From Bacteroidales bacterium UBA1215 (GTDB lineage Bacteria; Bacteroidota; Bacteroidia; Bacteroidales; WCHB1-69): a stretch of 18,748 nt of DNA. The stretch covers positions 1 through 18,748 of the forward strand of contig DBXJ01000014.1 of assembly GCA_002309475.1 (NCBI GenBank), in the 5' to 3' direction. The notes under the pieces are model-generated. The model was not told the DNA's origin. It saw only the letters and a list, made by a program, of their open reading frames with translations, and did not search any database. Positions 6,710 through 16,024 of the stretch are shown piece after piece (position 1 is the stretch's first letter; each line of letters starts with the position of its first letter). A program made the translations under genes and the position numbers.

Positions 6710-9040
6710 CTACTTTATAAATAATATTTTACCAGCTTTTCTCATTTTCAATTTTTCGCCGCCACCGGCAACAAAAACATAATAAACTCCGGTTGATGCT
6801 TTTGTTCCATCAAAACGACGTCCATCCCAAACGGCAGTTCCCCCGTTAGAAACGGTTCTATAAACCAAAGCACCACGTGCATCTGTTATTTTCACTTCCG
6901 AATCTTCCACCAAACCACTAATGGCAATGTATCCATCATAATCGGCTCGAACCGGATTAGGAAATATTTTTAAATTTTCTTGATTTTCGACTCCCTCTGT
7001 GGCAGTATATCTAAACGACACCAAGCCTTTGTCAGTGGCAAAATACACCTCTCCCGTATTCCCGTCAATTTGTATATCCAATATAGAATTGGACAATAGC
7101 GGGCTATTGTCAGTAGTAAAATGTAACAATTGCTCAGTAGCATCTTCTGAAAACAAGAAAACCCCCGAATTGTCAGTTCCTACCCATTTACGGTTGCCGC
7201 CGTCTATGCAGATGCACTTTACCGATTCAGATTTCAATACCAACTCTGTCAAACCATCATTTTCATTCACAGTTATCACCGGAGATGGAACCAAATTGCT
7301 ATTTTCTAACAATTTAGCACTTGGAGAAGAATTGTTGCTTGCAGAATAATATTTCAAACCGGCATTGGTTCCCAACCAAATTTTATGATTTCTATCTTCT
7401 GCAATACAATAAATATAATCAAAAGGTCCGTTGGCTTCGGTTTGTGTAGTATTCAATTTCACCCATTGGTCATCATTGCTGTTCAAAGGGGTGCCATTGT
7501 TGTCAAACAACAACAAACTGCTATACCTGTCGTATGTCATCCAGATAACACCTCGTGAATCACACATCATAGAACCTACAATATGCTCTCCAGAATAAGG
7601 AACTGCATAGGCCTTCCAGACATTTTCTTTTGTCCTTACCGACAAAGCATTGTTGGCATCGTTGCTTATCCATAAATTTTGATTTTGGTCAAAACACAAC
7701 GACATCGTTCTGGTTGTTCTTTGGTCGGAAGGATGCAATTGTAAGGAAGAATTGTCGGCATTGTAGATTCTCATTATGCCTCCGTTCCAAATATGTACCA
7801 ACCCTCTTACCAACGAGGCGGCAAACAATTGTGACGTATCATACGGAGCAATTTTTATATCCACCAAATCTGACGCCTGATCATAATTCCAAGCATAGGG
7901 AGAAAGGTCCTCCCAACGATCTTTTTGCAACACCGAAGACTTTCCGTTTCTCCATATCGGCACCCAATCGTTGTGACCTCCATGCACAAGTGCCAGCTTG
8001 CCTTGACACCAATCCATTTTCCATGCCACATCGTAAGATGGAGATGCAATATCTATTTTAGTATCCTCCCCCCACAAATGTTTGACTAATCCATGTTGTT
8101 CCAAAGCAATATACACTTCTGCTTCCGGTGTACAAACGGCAGAATTTGGTTCTTTACAAGGAATATTGATATATTGTTCCAAAGTCTGGCTATCATCCAC
8201 CAGCCACACCTCCACCAAAGTATCGGCATAAAGAAACAGTTTCCCTGATTTTTCTTCCATTTTGTTGTACAACAATGGTTTAAACCGGCTTTCCGACTGC
8301 CATGCCCCATCTTTTTTTACATAGATAGAAGATAAATTTTGTGAATTGTGTTGCATACACAGCAATACTTGATTGCACATACTGATATTGACAAAGCTAC
8401 CGGAATCATTGGAAACCTGCTCTACCTGCCAAGTTGTGAAATCATTTATAGCATTGTTATTTAAATTGTTAACATAAACATTCTCACTTGTAACAGCGTA
8501 AACGCTGTCATTTTGAATGGCTATATCCAATACATTCAACAAACGACTGCCTACTTGAAAAAACCAAGTATCTTTGATAATGGCTTTCTGCAAATCAAGA
8601 CAAACAATTCCAAAGCCACATGCCAAATATGCATAACGGCCTCTACAAAGAATTTTGTTGATAGTTTTATCTCCGGAAAGTTGCTTGTTTAAGATATCCG
8701 GAATATTGGTAATTAAACCTTTTTTATATAAGTCTATATTGGAATTTTCGTATGCCACCACCAAAGTTTGCTCGCCGGAGGACACATTGATACAATTTAT
8801 TCCGATATCACTCATTCCATGTACTTTGTCCAGATATTGAATAGCATTTTCTTTTATATCTATCATCAAAATAGATTTTTCAGAAGCATAAAACAGCATA
8901 TTATCCAACAATGCCACATCTTTGCCGGCATTGTAGTTGAAATGTGTCTGCCATGCACCTAATGCTATTTTGGTCTGGCTGCTAACTGTGTAACAACCAA
9001 CTACCAACAATAAAAGAAAAACTACTACCTTTTTGCTCAT
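6710..9040 (-). CDS. porZ: PorZ-like T9SS protein: beta-propeller repeats plus T9SS type A C-terminal domain
   Basis: The ATG at 9040 gives 776 residues with an N-terminal signal sequence (MSKKVVVFLLLLVVG). A TTG at 9067 would only lengthen the n-region. The mature part begins GAWQTHFNYNAGKDVALLDNMLFYASEKS, like the first propeller blade of PorZ. Repeated two-component-regulator-propeller-like blades follow (IWISNDANNALSV, IWMTYDRYSSLLLFDNNG, IWLGTNAGLKYYS, KWVGTDNSGVFLFS, VYFATDKGLVSF). The last 86 residues are a type A C-terminal domain: LKIFPNPVRADYD, then GALVYRTVSNGGTAVWDGRRFDG, STGVYYVFV and the end KAGKILFIK. In Porphyromonas gingivalis, PorZ is a surface component of the T9SS attachment complex with PorU and helps deliver anionic LPS. 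The signal region also contains VVGC, a possible lipobox. The gene lies between rhodanese and fumarase genes and is probably in their operon. Confidence 0.82.
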   Translation of the reverse strand: MSKKVVVFLLLLVVGCYTVSSQTKIALGAWQTHFNYNAGKDVALLDNMLFYASEKSILMIDIKENAIQYLDKVHGMSDIGINCINVSSGEQTLVVAYENSNIDLYKKGLITNIPDILNKQLSGDKTINKILCRGRYAYLACGFGIVCLDLQKAIIKDTWFFQVGSRLLNVLDIAIQNDSVYAVTSENVYVNNLNNNAINDFTTWQVEQVSNDSGSFVNISMCNQVLLCMQHNSQNLSSIYVKKDGAWQSESRFKPLLYNKMEEKSGKLFLYADTLVEVWLVDDSQTLEQYINIPCKEPNSAVCTPEAEVYIALEQHGLVKHLWGEDTKIDIASPSYDVAWKMDWCQGKLALVHGGHNDWVPIWRNGKSSVLQKDRWEDLSPYAWNYDQASDLVDIKIAPYDTSQLFAASLVRGLVHIWNGGIMRIYNADNSSLQLHPSDQRTTRTMSLCFDQNQNLWISNDANNALSVRTKENVWKAYAVPYSGEHIVGSMMCDSRGVIWMTYDRYSSLLLFDNNGTPLNSNDDQWVKLNTTQTEANGPFDYIYCIAEDRNHKIWLGTNAGLKYYSASNNSSPSAKLLENSNLVPSPVITVNENDGLTELVLKSESVKCICIDGGNRKWVGTDNSGVFLFSEDATEQLLHFTTDNSPLLSNSILDIQIDGNTGEVYFATDKGLVSFRYTATEGVENQENLKIFPNPVRADYDGYIAISGLVEDSEVKITDARGALVYRTVSNGGTAVWDGRRFDGTKASTGVYYVFVAGGGEKLKMRKAGKILFIK

Positions 9041-9097
9041 AATCAAAATATTTAAACGTAAAAGCAAGCTTTTTTATTGTACATGATTTTCTTTTTA

Positions 9098-9472
9098 CTA
9101 ATGAACCGCTTGTTTTTCATTCCAATGCAGCAATCCTCGATTCAATTCGTACACTTTATAGCCCTTGTCAACCAATATTTGAGCAGCCTTTTTGCTACGT
9201 TTTCCCGACCGACAATATACTGCCACCGCATATTTCTTGTTCAAACAAACTATATTGTTCACAAAATCAGGATTGTTGACATCTATATTAATGGCATTTT
9301 CAAGATGACCTTCGGCAAACTCCGCAGGCGTACGAACATCCACCAACTGAATATGCTTTTTTAACAATACTTTTGCAAAATCTTCATTACTAAGCGATTG
9401 AAAACTATTTGTTTGGGCAAAACTTGCCGACACAAACATAATTGCTACCACAAAAATTGCAGATACCTTCAT
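9098..9472 (-). CDS. Exported single-domain rhodanese-like protein
   Basis: A small sulfurtransferase-fold protein of 124 residues, probably periplasmic. The N-terminus MKVSAIFVVAIMFVSASFAQ is a clear signal peptide ending in A-Q, which selects the ATG at 9472 over an in-frame GTG at 9505. The rhodanese domain includes LVDVRTPAEFAEGHLENAINID (residues 43-64). The active-site loop CRSGKRS starts at Cys87, the expected persulfide-forming residue, so the domain looks catalytically intact. KGYKVYELNRGLLHWNE is the conserved C-terminal block. A perfect -7 promoter box lies 21 bases upstream. The PorZ-like gene follows after 57 bases on the same strand. The physiological sulfur donor and acceptor cannot be deduced from sequence. 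Confidence 0.92.
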   Translation of the reverse strand: MKVSAIFVVAIMFVSASFAQTNSFQSLSNEDFAKVLLKKHIQLVDVRTPAEFAEGHLENAINIDVNNPDFVNNIVCLNKKYAVAVYCRSGKRSKKAAQILVDKGYKVYELNRGLLHWNEKQAVH

Positions 9473-9493
9473 TTTTCTTCTATTTAGCGAACG

Positions 9494-9501
9494 CAAAGAT
9501 A
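9494..9501 (-). promoter_or_regulatory. -7 promoter box of the rhodanese-porZ-fumC cluster
   Basis: On the minus strand the sequence reads TATCTTTG, a perfect TAnnTTTG box, ending 21 bases before the rhodanese ATG. A TTTG occurs 23 bases upstream of the box, slightly far for a -33 element. It is the only convincing promoter before this three-gene cluster. Confidence 0.6.
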
Positions 9502-9627
9502 ACACTTTTTGTGAAATTATTTAGCAAAATAATCCACCTACTATCACAAAATTATATTTCTTTCCACAAAATAAAAAAACTGCTTTTCACGTTTTTATTT
9601 AACAATTGACAGCAAAACATCCCGAAC

Positions 9628-10323
9628 ATGAAACAGTTAACACCTATACAAAAACATCTTTTTACACTACAAGATGCCAAATATCGGCAATTTACATCTC
9701 CAATTATTCCTAACATCTCCTCCGACACCATCATCGGAGTTAGAATTCCGCTTTTGAGAGCATACGCAAAAGAACTTATCAAGGATAATTTGGCGAATGA
9801 TTTTATCGCCAAACTTCCACATCAATATTTGGAAGAATATCTGCTCCACAACATCATTTTAAACCAAGAAAAAGACTATGAAAAAACCATTTTTGAAATC
9901 AACCGGCTACTTCCATATATTGACAACTGGAGCACTTGCGACACGCTTACTCCAAAAATTTTCAAACGTCATACACAGGAACTTTTGCCACATATTGACA
10001 AATGGTTGAAAAGCAAACAAGCTTTTACTATTCGCTTTGGCATAAAAATGCTGATGAATTTCTATTTAGACGAACATTTTGACAAAAAGCTTATTGAAAA
10101 AGTAGTAGCCATTCGTCATGATGAATATTATGTAAAAATGATGCAGGCATGGTATATGGCCACTGCTTTGGCAAAACAATATTCCGCTACAATCCCCTAT
10201 TTACAACAAGTTTGTTTAGATACATGGACACACAACAAATCCATTCAAAAAGCCATTGAAAGTTTTCGCATTACTGACGAACAAAAAACTTATCTAAGAA
10301 CTTTGAAGATAAATTCAAAATAA
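9628..10323 (+). CDS. AlkD-like DNA alkylation repair protein (HEAT-repeat fold)
   Basis: A 231-residue, all-helical protein of the DNA_alkylation/AlkD family, DNA glycosylases that remove N3- and N7-alkylated purines without base flipping. The block GVRIPLLRAYAKEL (residues 37-50) matches the first conserved HEAT repeat. YIDNWSTCDTLTPK places Trp101 and Asp105 at the same spacing as Trp109 and Asp113 reported for Bacillus cereus AlkD. IRFGIKMLMNFYLD and EYYVKMMQAWYMATALAKQY are further family blocks. The ATG at 9628 is the first possible start and gives a family-like N-terminus. No ideal promoter box is visible, only a one-mismatch TATATTTC at 9553-9560. The gene is divergent from the rhodanese gene, and purN follows with its own promoter. 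Family is confident. Glycosylase activity is inferred. Confidence 0.9.
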   Translation: MKQLTPIQKHLFTLQDAKYRQFTSPIIPNISSDTIIGVRIPLLRAYAKELIKDNLANDFIAKLPHQYLEEYLLHNIILNQEKDYEKTIFEINRLLPYIDNWSTCDTLTPKIFKRHTQELLPHIDKWLKSKQAFTIRFGIKMLMNFYLDEHFDKKLIEKVVAIRHDEYYVKMMQAWYMATALAKQYSATIPYLQQVCLDTWTHNKSIQKAIESFRITDEQKTYLRTLKINSK

Positions 10324-10353
10324 AGTTTTGCGGCTACAAATTTGTTTTTTTAC

Positions 10354-10361
10354 TACCTTTG
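10354..10361 (+). promoter_or_regulatory. -7 promoter box for purN
   Basis: TACCTTTG is a perfect TAnnTTTG box, 15 bases before the purN ATG. It lies in the 53-base gap after the alkylation repair gene. A TTTG at 10327-10330 could be a -33 element with a long 23-base spacer. Confidence 0.6.
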
Positions 10362-10376
10362 CAAAAAATTGACAAC

Positions 10377-10943
10377 ATGAAAAGAATTGTTTTTTTCGCT
10401 TCCGGAAACGGAACTAATGTGCAACAAATTACAGAATATTTCGCTAACAACCAACAAGTTGAAATTTCATATCTTTTTTGTAACAATGCCGATGCCTATG
10501 TTTTGGAACGGGCAAAAAATCTGCACATTCCTTCAATGATTATCAATAAACAATCATTTTATGAAAGTGACATGGTATTAGAAAAAATCAATCAAATTCA
10601 CCCCGATTTGATCGTTTTAGCGGGCTTTTTGTGGTTGGTTCCCGCATCATTAATTGCTGCCTATCCTCAAAAAATTATCAATATACATCCGGCTTTATTA
10701 CCGAAATTTGGCGGAAAAGGCATGTACGGACACCATGTTCACGAAGCTGTTGTTGCCGCCAAAGAACAACAAACCGGCATAACAATTCACTATGTAAACG
10801 AACATTACGACGAGGGTGACACTATCTTTCAAACCACTTGTCCGGTGCTGCCAACCGACACAGCTGACGATGTTGCCGCTAAAATTCACCTTTTGGAAAA
10901 AGAATATTTTCCTAAAGTGATTGACAAAATATTATTTGCCTAA
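10377..10943 (+). CDS. purN: Phosphoribosylglycinamide formyltransferase (10-formyl-THF dependent)
   Basis: PurN catalyses the third step of de novo purine synthesis, formylating glycinamide ribonucleotide with 10-formyl-THF. The protein has 188 residues. It begins MKRIVFFASGNGTNVQQI with the family's SGxGTN phosphate-binding loop. The catalytic trio is present: Asn102 and His104 in INIHPALLPKFGGKGMYG, and Asp145 in NEHYDEGDTIF. The ATG at 10377 is chosen because the earlier TTG at 10359 falls inside the promoter box. The gene has a very short leader and stands apart from other purine genes in this window. Its stop codon is 8 bases from that of the convergent TamB-like gene. Confidence 0.95.
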   Translation: MKRIVFFASGNGTNVQQITEYFANNQQVEISYLFCNNADAYVLERAKNLHIPSMIINKQSFYESDMVLEKINQIHPDLIVLAGFLWLVPASLIAAYPQKIINIHPALLPKFGGKGMYGHHVHEAVVAAKEQQTGITIHYVNEHYDEGDTIFQTTCPVLPTDTADDVAAKIHLLEKEYFPKVIDKILFA

Positions 10944-10951
10944 ACAGCATT

Positions 10952-13900
10952 CTATTCAACAGATTCAGAGGGAACTACAACACTTGTATCTTGCTCTTTC
11001 GCGACTTTCTTTCTTCGCTTGAACAAATCTTTTAGCGTATTGAAGTCTTTTGAAAACGATACGCCGATTCCTTGCGAATATTTAGATGTATATTCCAATT
11101 TGTTTTGCTGATTGGTGGTATTGAAAGCCTTCAATCGCCAGGCACCATCTTTTGTTAACTTATATTCCAATGTAATATCTCCCAAAAAACGATCTTCACT
11201 GGAGATATGTGCCTGATCTAAAATACCGAAAGATGTATGCACTATCAATCTATCATTCAAAAAGCTACCGCCTAAATCGACACTATATTCACTTTCTTCA
11301 AATTCTTCGTTGTTTCTATATGCCACCCTTACATCTAAATTTTCAGAAACAGACGATACCAAACGATTGATTTGATAAGATACCAATTCACTGATAGAGT
11401 ATCCCAAACCACTATTAATCGTTCCCGAAGCGGACGAATTGGATGCTTCAAACATGCCCACAAACAATACTGATATCATCTGTTTGACCATTTCCTCCCT
11501 GTCGGAAGTGTCAATACTATTATAGACAATGCTTTTGATATCTTCGTCTGCATCCGGCAAATCGAACGAGAAAGTAAAATCAGGTTTCACCAGACTGCCT
11601 CTCATGGTCAAAATATTATTGACAGATACCGGTCGATAAGATTTACCTTCCTCCGCACCACTGACCAAATTATTAATAGACACTTTTGTTGACTGAATGG
11701 CATTGACATTCATTACACCTATCGGATTGCCTGACCATGACAAAGTGCTACCGCTTTGCAACTTGAAACTTCGCGTTAAGAAGTCGCCATAACTCAAATT
11801 AAACGAGCCCTCTGTCAAAGTATAGGTGCCATAAATGGTAAAATCGTTGTTTCTATCCAAATTCAATTCTACCGCACCATTGCCTCTGCCAATAATATTA
11901 CCGCCAATGGACGGGTCTAAATACACTCTCACTATGGCATCCGGAGTAGCACGTATTTTCAAATTTAAACCCATTGTGGTAGATTTTTTATTGGGCACTA
12001 CGGCATTTGCCTCTAATTTGTCTGACGAAACAAAAGAAATAAAATTGCTTTCACTGGCAGTAGTTGACCAATCTAACATAAGTGTGATATCGGTCTTGGG
12101 ATTTGTATAAACATCGGCATTGATTTGTATCATTCTGCCGGCTTGTCCTTTCATGGTAACATCGCCTGTTGCGAAGGCTTTTCCATAGAATAAATTATTA
12201 TCTTTGGCAGTTGTGTTCATGGCCATGGCATTGAAAACTTTCATCCATAAATCCAAACCCCAATTTTTCAATTTTTGATGACTGATAGTTCCGCTAATCA
12301 CAACAGGATTGCCGTATGCATCTTGTGCCATGAAATTATTGAAAATAAAACCTGTATCTACAAAACTCATTTTGCTCTTCTTGATAAAATATTCCGTTTT
12401 GAGATAATCTACCCCAAAGACGCCGTTTTCTATAACCATTTCGCCCACCAATTTAGGATCGGAAATAGGTCCTTTGAACGACAAAGTTCCCGTTCCTTCT
12501 CCTTCCAAACGATTACAAAACGACTTTAAATAAGGATGCAAGGTGGCAATATTGAACTGCTTAATACTTCCTCCTAAGTCAATATACCTTTTAATAGGAT
12601 CGAAATAGCCTTCTATGGTTGTCAATTTTTGATCCTCACTTATCGTATCGGCATATATGTCTGTTTTGATATACAATTTTTTATGCTCGTTTACCCATAC
12701 TGTTCTGGCAGAAACATATCCCATCGGAGCATTATTGAATTCAAAATTGTCCACATAAAAATCGGAGCCGACAGCAAAATGACTCTTATCTTTAATATTG
12801 ACAATGCCTCCTTTCCCTGTTGCATTTCCTTCCAACGATACATTGTATCTATTTAATATAAAATTAGCAATACCCAATTCTATATTGTTGAAATCAAACA
12901 TGATAACGTCTTCTGCACGTTCATTAACACGACTATAAATTGACAAAGATTTGTTTGGAGCCGATGTCATACCGAAATTATCCACATGAATGTTCTCCGG
13001 TGTAATGGTCACCCTGTTGAATGTGTCAAGCAAAAACACCTGACTATCCCACACAACAGAACCATTATTCAATGTTATAGCCACATTTTTTGCTGAAGCA
13101 AAACCTACAACACCTTCCAACAATATATTCTCCAATTGATTGTTGTCATTACCTTGCAAATTCAACAAGAAAGAAATATCATTGTTTTTGATTTTAGCTT
13201 CCAAATCGATATTATTGACATCATTGAGGGTATCATTACGCTTCAGCTGATATCCTCCTATATTTCCATGTGCTTCCAGACAACTATCTTCGGTAGATTC
13301 CATTGTTAAGTGAATATCTGTCAGCATTTGATTTTTCAATGCCAAAGTATCAATGCTTGCCTCCAACATCAGTTCATTTTTACTCTCGTCCAGATAAGCA
13401 TTGAGTTTGGTTTTGTTTTCCAAAATATAATCAGGAACAAATAATTTCAATAATGGTATCTCCTCCTGCAAATCAACATTTAATGATGCCACTTGATATA
13501 CATAATCTTCCGGTTTTTCGGCAGCATTTGCCGGAATGAGCGACGGCAGATATTGATGCAACTGATTTTGAAAGGCCGGAACAATATTTTTATATTGGAA
13601 ACTACCTTCTGCCGTTACTGTCAAACCACCTGCATTCAATAGAATATGTTTATTGTCAGCCTCTTGTTCCACATGCAAAGTGGTTTTCTTAACAGGATAA
13701 TCCACTCCGCCTTGCGAATATACGATATCGTCTAATATCACCTCTCCAAACATTTCGTCCAGGGTTTTGCCTTGCACATCTGCCTTTACTTTAGCAGATA
13801 TCGACACGTTGGAATCTACTTGATACAATTTCAAATTACTTAAATTGATATGGTGTATGTTTGTTTCAAAATTATAAAGCGGCAATTCTTTGTTAAAGTC

Positions 13901-15430
13901 AATATCTCCATTGAATTCTATGTCAAAATTGCTATCCAGACAAGTGATACTTCCGTTAAAGGCTTGCTCTGCTAAAATTCCGTTAGCATATATTTCGCTA
14001 ATATTCACTCCGTTAAATTCTACATTTTGAATTTGAGCATTAAAAGTTGTATTGATTTCATTTATTTTTACGCCTTTTCCTTTCAAAGCTGCCGTACCGG
14101 TAACTTTACCCAAAGTATTATTCGCCAATATTTTTCCTAAATCAAATTGATTTAATTTGGCTTCTCCGTCATACATTAATGGTTTTTTATGGTTATTGAA
14201 CATCATGTGGGCTGTTACATCTCCGATATTGCTCTGCAAGGTGGCATCGGCATAGAAATTGTCATACAAACCTAAAAAACTTCCTTGCACCGATGCCCAT
14301 TCCACCGATTGCAATTGCTTCGGGAGTTTGATATGCTTGTTTTTCGGCAGCTGAAATGTCAACAAATCCGGCATCGACACCCGCATCTTGTCAACTTCTA
14401 TGTCCAATATGGTTTCTTCTATCGCCGGCAAACCCAACATATCCACTTTGCCACAAAAATAAGTATTCTTAGACAATTGCAACTGCACATTTCTTACCTT
14501 CATATCCGAAAGCGGTCCTTTGACAGTCGCCTCCACTTTCACCATATCGTTCATACCTTTGAAAGACTTGACGAAATAGGTTAAATCTTTAGTATTCAAA
14601 TAGCTGCTTCTTAAAATGGAATTAAAAAAGACAGAGTCGTTGAAATTTCTAAAAGACTTGAATCTTTCAAAATCCATTCCGAAATCCACATCCACATCAC
14701 TACCCTCCCGGGTGGTGAAATGAGTATGATTGCAATACAGTCCGTTGCGGAATATTTCAATATCCCCCGTATAATCCGTTAAGGCGAATCCGGAACGCTC
14801 CTCACAATTCAACTGGTCGATGCCCAAATGCAAGCTATCTCCTAATATTGACATATTGTGCATTTTACAATTGATATTGCTGATTATCATATTGGAATAA
14901 TTCCATACACCTTCTTCATCTTGCCCCGCCTTGTTGTCGTTTCGCAGTTGGAAGCGGCTGTTTTTCAGAATCAAATTGTTGAAATTGATTAGCATTTTCT
15001 GCTTGGGTTTGGGCTTATCCCGCTTGAAAAACTTGATGAAATATTTTAAATTCATCTCATCTTCACCCTCATAAGTACGGAAAGTTACATCTGCACTATC
15101 CACATAAACATTATTCAATTCCAGATAACGAGATTTAAATTTCGGAAAATCCGACCGCAGATGCTTGGCGGAAATCAAATTGTTGTTTTTTTGATCGTAA
15201 ATTCTTACGTCATCTGCAACAATATTCAAATCAAAATCCACATGTAATTTGCCGATGTACAATTCCATTCCCATTTTTTGGGACAGGAAAGCCGTTGCCT
15301 GATGTGCCACAAAAGTCTGCACCTTGGGAATGGTCAACAACAACAAACATATCACCAGCACCGCCAACAATACGGTGAGGCTGCACAATATGACTTTGCT
15401 TATTTTTGTCAACCAATTCTTTTGACGCAT
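10952..15430 (-). CDS. tamB: TamB-like translocation and assembly module protein (DUF490 C-terminus)
   Basis: A 1492-residue inner-membrane-anchored periplasmic protein. TamB-family proteins are AsmA-like lipid-transfer bridges that work with an outer-membrane Omp85 partner (TamA in Proteobacteria; in Bacteroidota a TamA-like protein) in envelope biogenesis. One transmembrane helix lies near residues 12-34 (VILCSLTVLLAVLVICLLLL). An AsmA-like start follows (MGMELYIGKLHVDFDLNIVADDVRIYD). Then come more than 1000 residues of beta-rich repeats with alternating polarity. The C-terminal DUF490/TamB domain begins near residue 1000: GTLSFKGPISDPKLVGEMVIENG, IQINADVYTNPKTDITLMLDWS, ATPDAIVRVYLDPSIGGNIIGRG, SVSENLDVRVAYR and LDQAHISSEDRFLGDITLEYKLTKDG. 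The length is normal for Bacteroidota. The ATG at 15430 gives a short basic n-region before the helix. A -7 box is present upstream. It is divergent from the rpsF operon. Confidence 0.9.
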   Translation of the reverse strand: MRQKNWLTKISKVILCSLTVLLAVLVICLLLLTIPKVQTFVAHQATAFLSQKMGMELYIGKLHVDFDLNIVADDVRIYDQKNNNLISAKHLRSDFPKFKSRYLELNNVYVDSADVTFRTYEGEDEMNLKYFIKFFKRDKPKPKQKMLINFNNLILKNSRFQLRNDNKAGQDEEGVWNYSNMIISNINCKMHNMSILGDSLHLGIDQLNCEERSGFALTDYTGDIEIFRNGLYCNHTHFTTREGSDVDVDFGMDFERFKSFRNFNDSVFFNSILRSSYLNTKDLTYFVKSFKGMNDMVKVEATVKGPLSDMKVRNVQLQLSKNTYFCGKVDMLGLPAIEETILDIEVDKMRVSMPDLLTFQLPKNKHIKLPKQLQSVEWASVQGSFLGLYDNFYADATLQSNIGDVTAHMMFNNHKKPLMYDGEAKLNQFDLGKILANNTLGKVTGTAALKGKGVKINEINTTFNAQIQNVEFNGVNISEIYANGILAEQAFNGSITCLDSNFDIEFNGDIDFNKELPLYNFETNIHHINLSNLKLYQVDSNVSISAKVKADVQGKTLDEMFGEVILDDIVYSQGGVDYPVKKTTLHVEQEADNKHILLNAGGLTVTAEGSFQYKNIVPAFQNQLHQYLPSLIPANAAEKPEDYVYQVASLNVDLQEEIPLLKLFVPDYILENKTKLNAYLDESKNELMLEASIDTLALKNQMLTDIHLTMESTEDSCLEAHGNIGGYQLKRNDTLNDVNNIDLEAKIKNNDISFLLNLQGNDNNQLENILLEGVVGFASAKNVAITLNNGSVVWDSQVFLLDTFNRVTITPENIHVDNFGMTSAPNKSLSIYSRVNERAEDVIMFDFNNIELGIANFILNRYNVSLEGNATGKGGIVNIKDKSHFAVGSDFYVDNFEFNNAPMGYVSARTVWVNEHKKLYIKTDIYADTISEDQKLTTIEGYFDPIKRYIDLGGSIKQFNIATLHPYLKSFCNRLEGEGTGTLSFKGPISDPKLVGEMVIENGVFGVDYLKTEYFIKKSKMSFVDTGFIFNNFMAQDAYGNPVVISGTISHQKLKNWGLDLWMKVFNAMAMNTTAKDNNLFYGKAFATGDVTMKGQAGRMIQINADVYTNPKTDITLMLDWSTTASESNFISFVSSDKLEANAVVPNKKSTTMGLNLKIRATPDAIVRVYLDPSIGGNIIGRGNGAVELNLDRNNDFTIYGTYTLTEGSFNLSYGDFLTRSFKLQSGSTLSWSGNPIGVMNVNAIQSTKVSINNLVSGAEEGKSYRPVSVNNILTMRGSLVKPDFTFSFDLPDADEDIKSIVYNSIDTSDREEMVKQMISVLFVGMFEASNSSASGTINSGLGYSISELVSYQINRLVSSVSENLDVRVAYRNNEEFEESEYSVDLGGSFLNDRLIVHTSFGILDQAHISSEDRFLGDITLEYKLTKDGAWRLKAFNTTNQQNKLEYTSKYSQGIGVSFSKDFNTLKDLFKRRKKVAKEQDTSVVVPSESVE

Positions 15431-15461
15431 AGGTACCTCAAAATATACAAAATTCCTGCCA

Positions 15462-15469
15462 CAAAAGTA
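15462..15469 (-). promoter_or_regulatory. -7 promoter box for the TamB-like gene
   Basis: On the minus strand TACTTTTG fits TAnnTTTG exactly and ends 31 bases before the start codon at 15430. No clear -33 element is visible. It shares the 236-base divergent region with the rpsF promoter. Confidence 0.55.
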
Positions 15470-15603
15470 TTGCTTTTATTTTTATTAACTATCTCCTATC
15501 GCATTTTTCTATCAACGGCAATTTGTTTATAAGTCTGTAAATGAAATTTTTGACTCACAAAAATTTTTTTCATCAAAATGAACATTCGTAAGAAAAAAAG
15601 TTG

Positions 15604-15611
15604 TAATTTTG
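15604..15611 (+). promoter_or_regulatory. -7 promoter box for the rpsF-rpsR-rplI operon
   Basis: TAATTTTG fits TAnnTTTG and is followed by an AT-rich leader of 55 bases up to the rpsF ATG. No GC-containing hairpin or S6:S18-binding CCG element is visible in the leader. Confidence 0.6.
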
Positions 15612-15666
15612 CAGTTCTGAATTTTTACAAAAATAAATTTTTAACTAAAACATTATCAATAGAATT

Positions 15667-16020
15667 ATGGTAAAACAATACGAAGCCGTTTTCATTATGA
15701 CTCCCGTTTTGTCTGATGATCAGATGAAGGAAACGGTGCAAAAATTTGAAAAGATTATTGTTGATAACAAAGGGGAAATTGTTCATCAAGAGAACTGGGG
15801 TATGAGAAAGTTAGCCTACCCTATTAAGAAAAAATCATCAGGTTTTTATCACTTGTTTGAATTTACTGCAGAACCAAGTTTTGTAAAAGAATTTGAAATT
15901 CAACTCAAACGTGATGAAAGAATTATGCGTTATTTAACTGTAATTTTAGACAAAGACGCTATTGAATACAACAAAAGACGCCGTGAAGGTAACTTAAACA
16001 AAAACAACGAACAAGAATAA
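15667..16020 (+). CDS. rpsF: 30S ribosomal protein bS6
   Basis: bS6 binds the central domain of 16S rRNA as a pair with bS18. The 117-residue protein begins MVKQYEAVFIMTPVLSDDQMKETV. It contains ENWGMRKLAYPIKKKSSGFYHLFEF, the highly conserved family core, and RDERIMRYLTVILDKDAIEYNKRRREG near the C-terminus. The acidic/Asn-rich tail (NKNNEQE) is short. It is first in the order bS6-bS18-bL9, with a promoter box 55 bases upstream and rpsR 4 bases downstream, so translation of the two is probably coupled. Confidence 0.98.
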   Translation: MVKQYEAVFIMTPVLSDDQMKETVQKFEKIIVDNKGEIVHQENWGMRKLAYPIKKKSSGFYHLFEFTAEPSFVKEFEIQLKRDERIMRYLTVILDKDAIEYNKRRREGNLNKNNEQE

Positions 16021-16024
16021 GATT

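Noticed and set aside
9041..9097. Hairpin AAAAGC-AA-GCTTTT between the rhodanese and porZ-like genes as a terminator
   Set aside because: The loop would have only 2 bases and the stem is mostly A/T, so it is not a credible terminator.
15612..15666. Possible S6:S18-binding autoregulatory leader before rpsF
   Set aside because: The leader is almost entirely A/T with no CCG-containing hairpin of the kind described for that motif.
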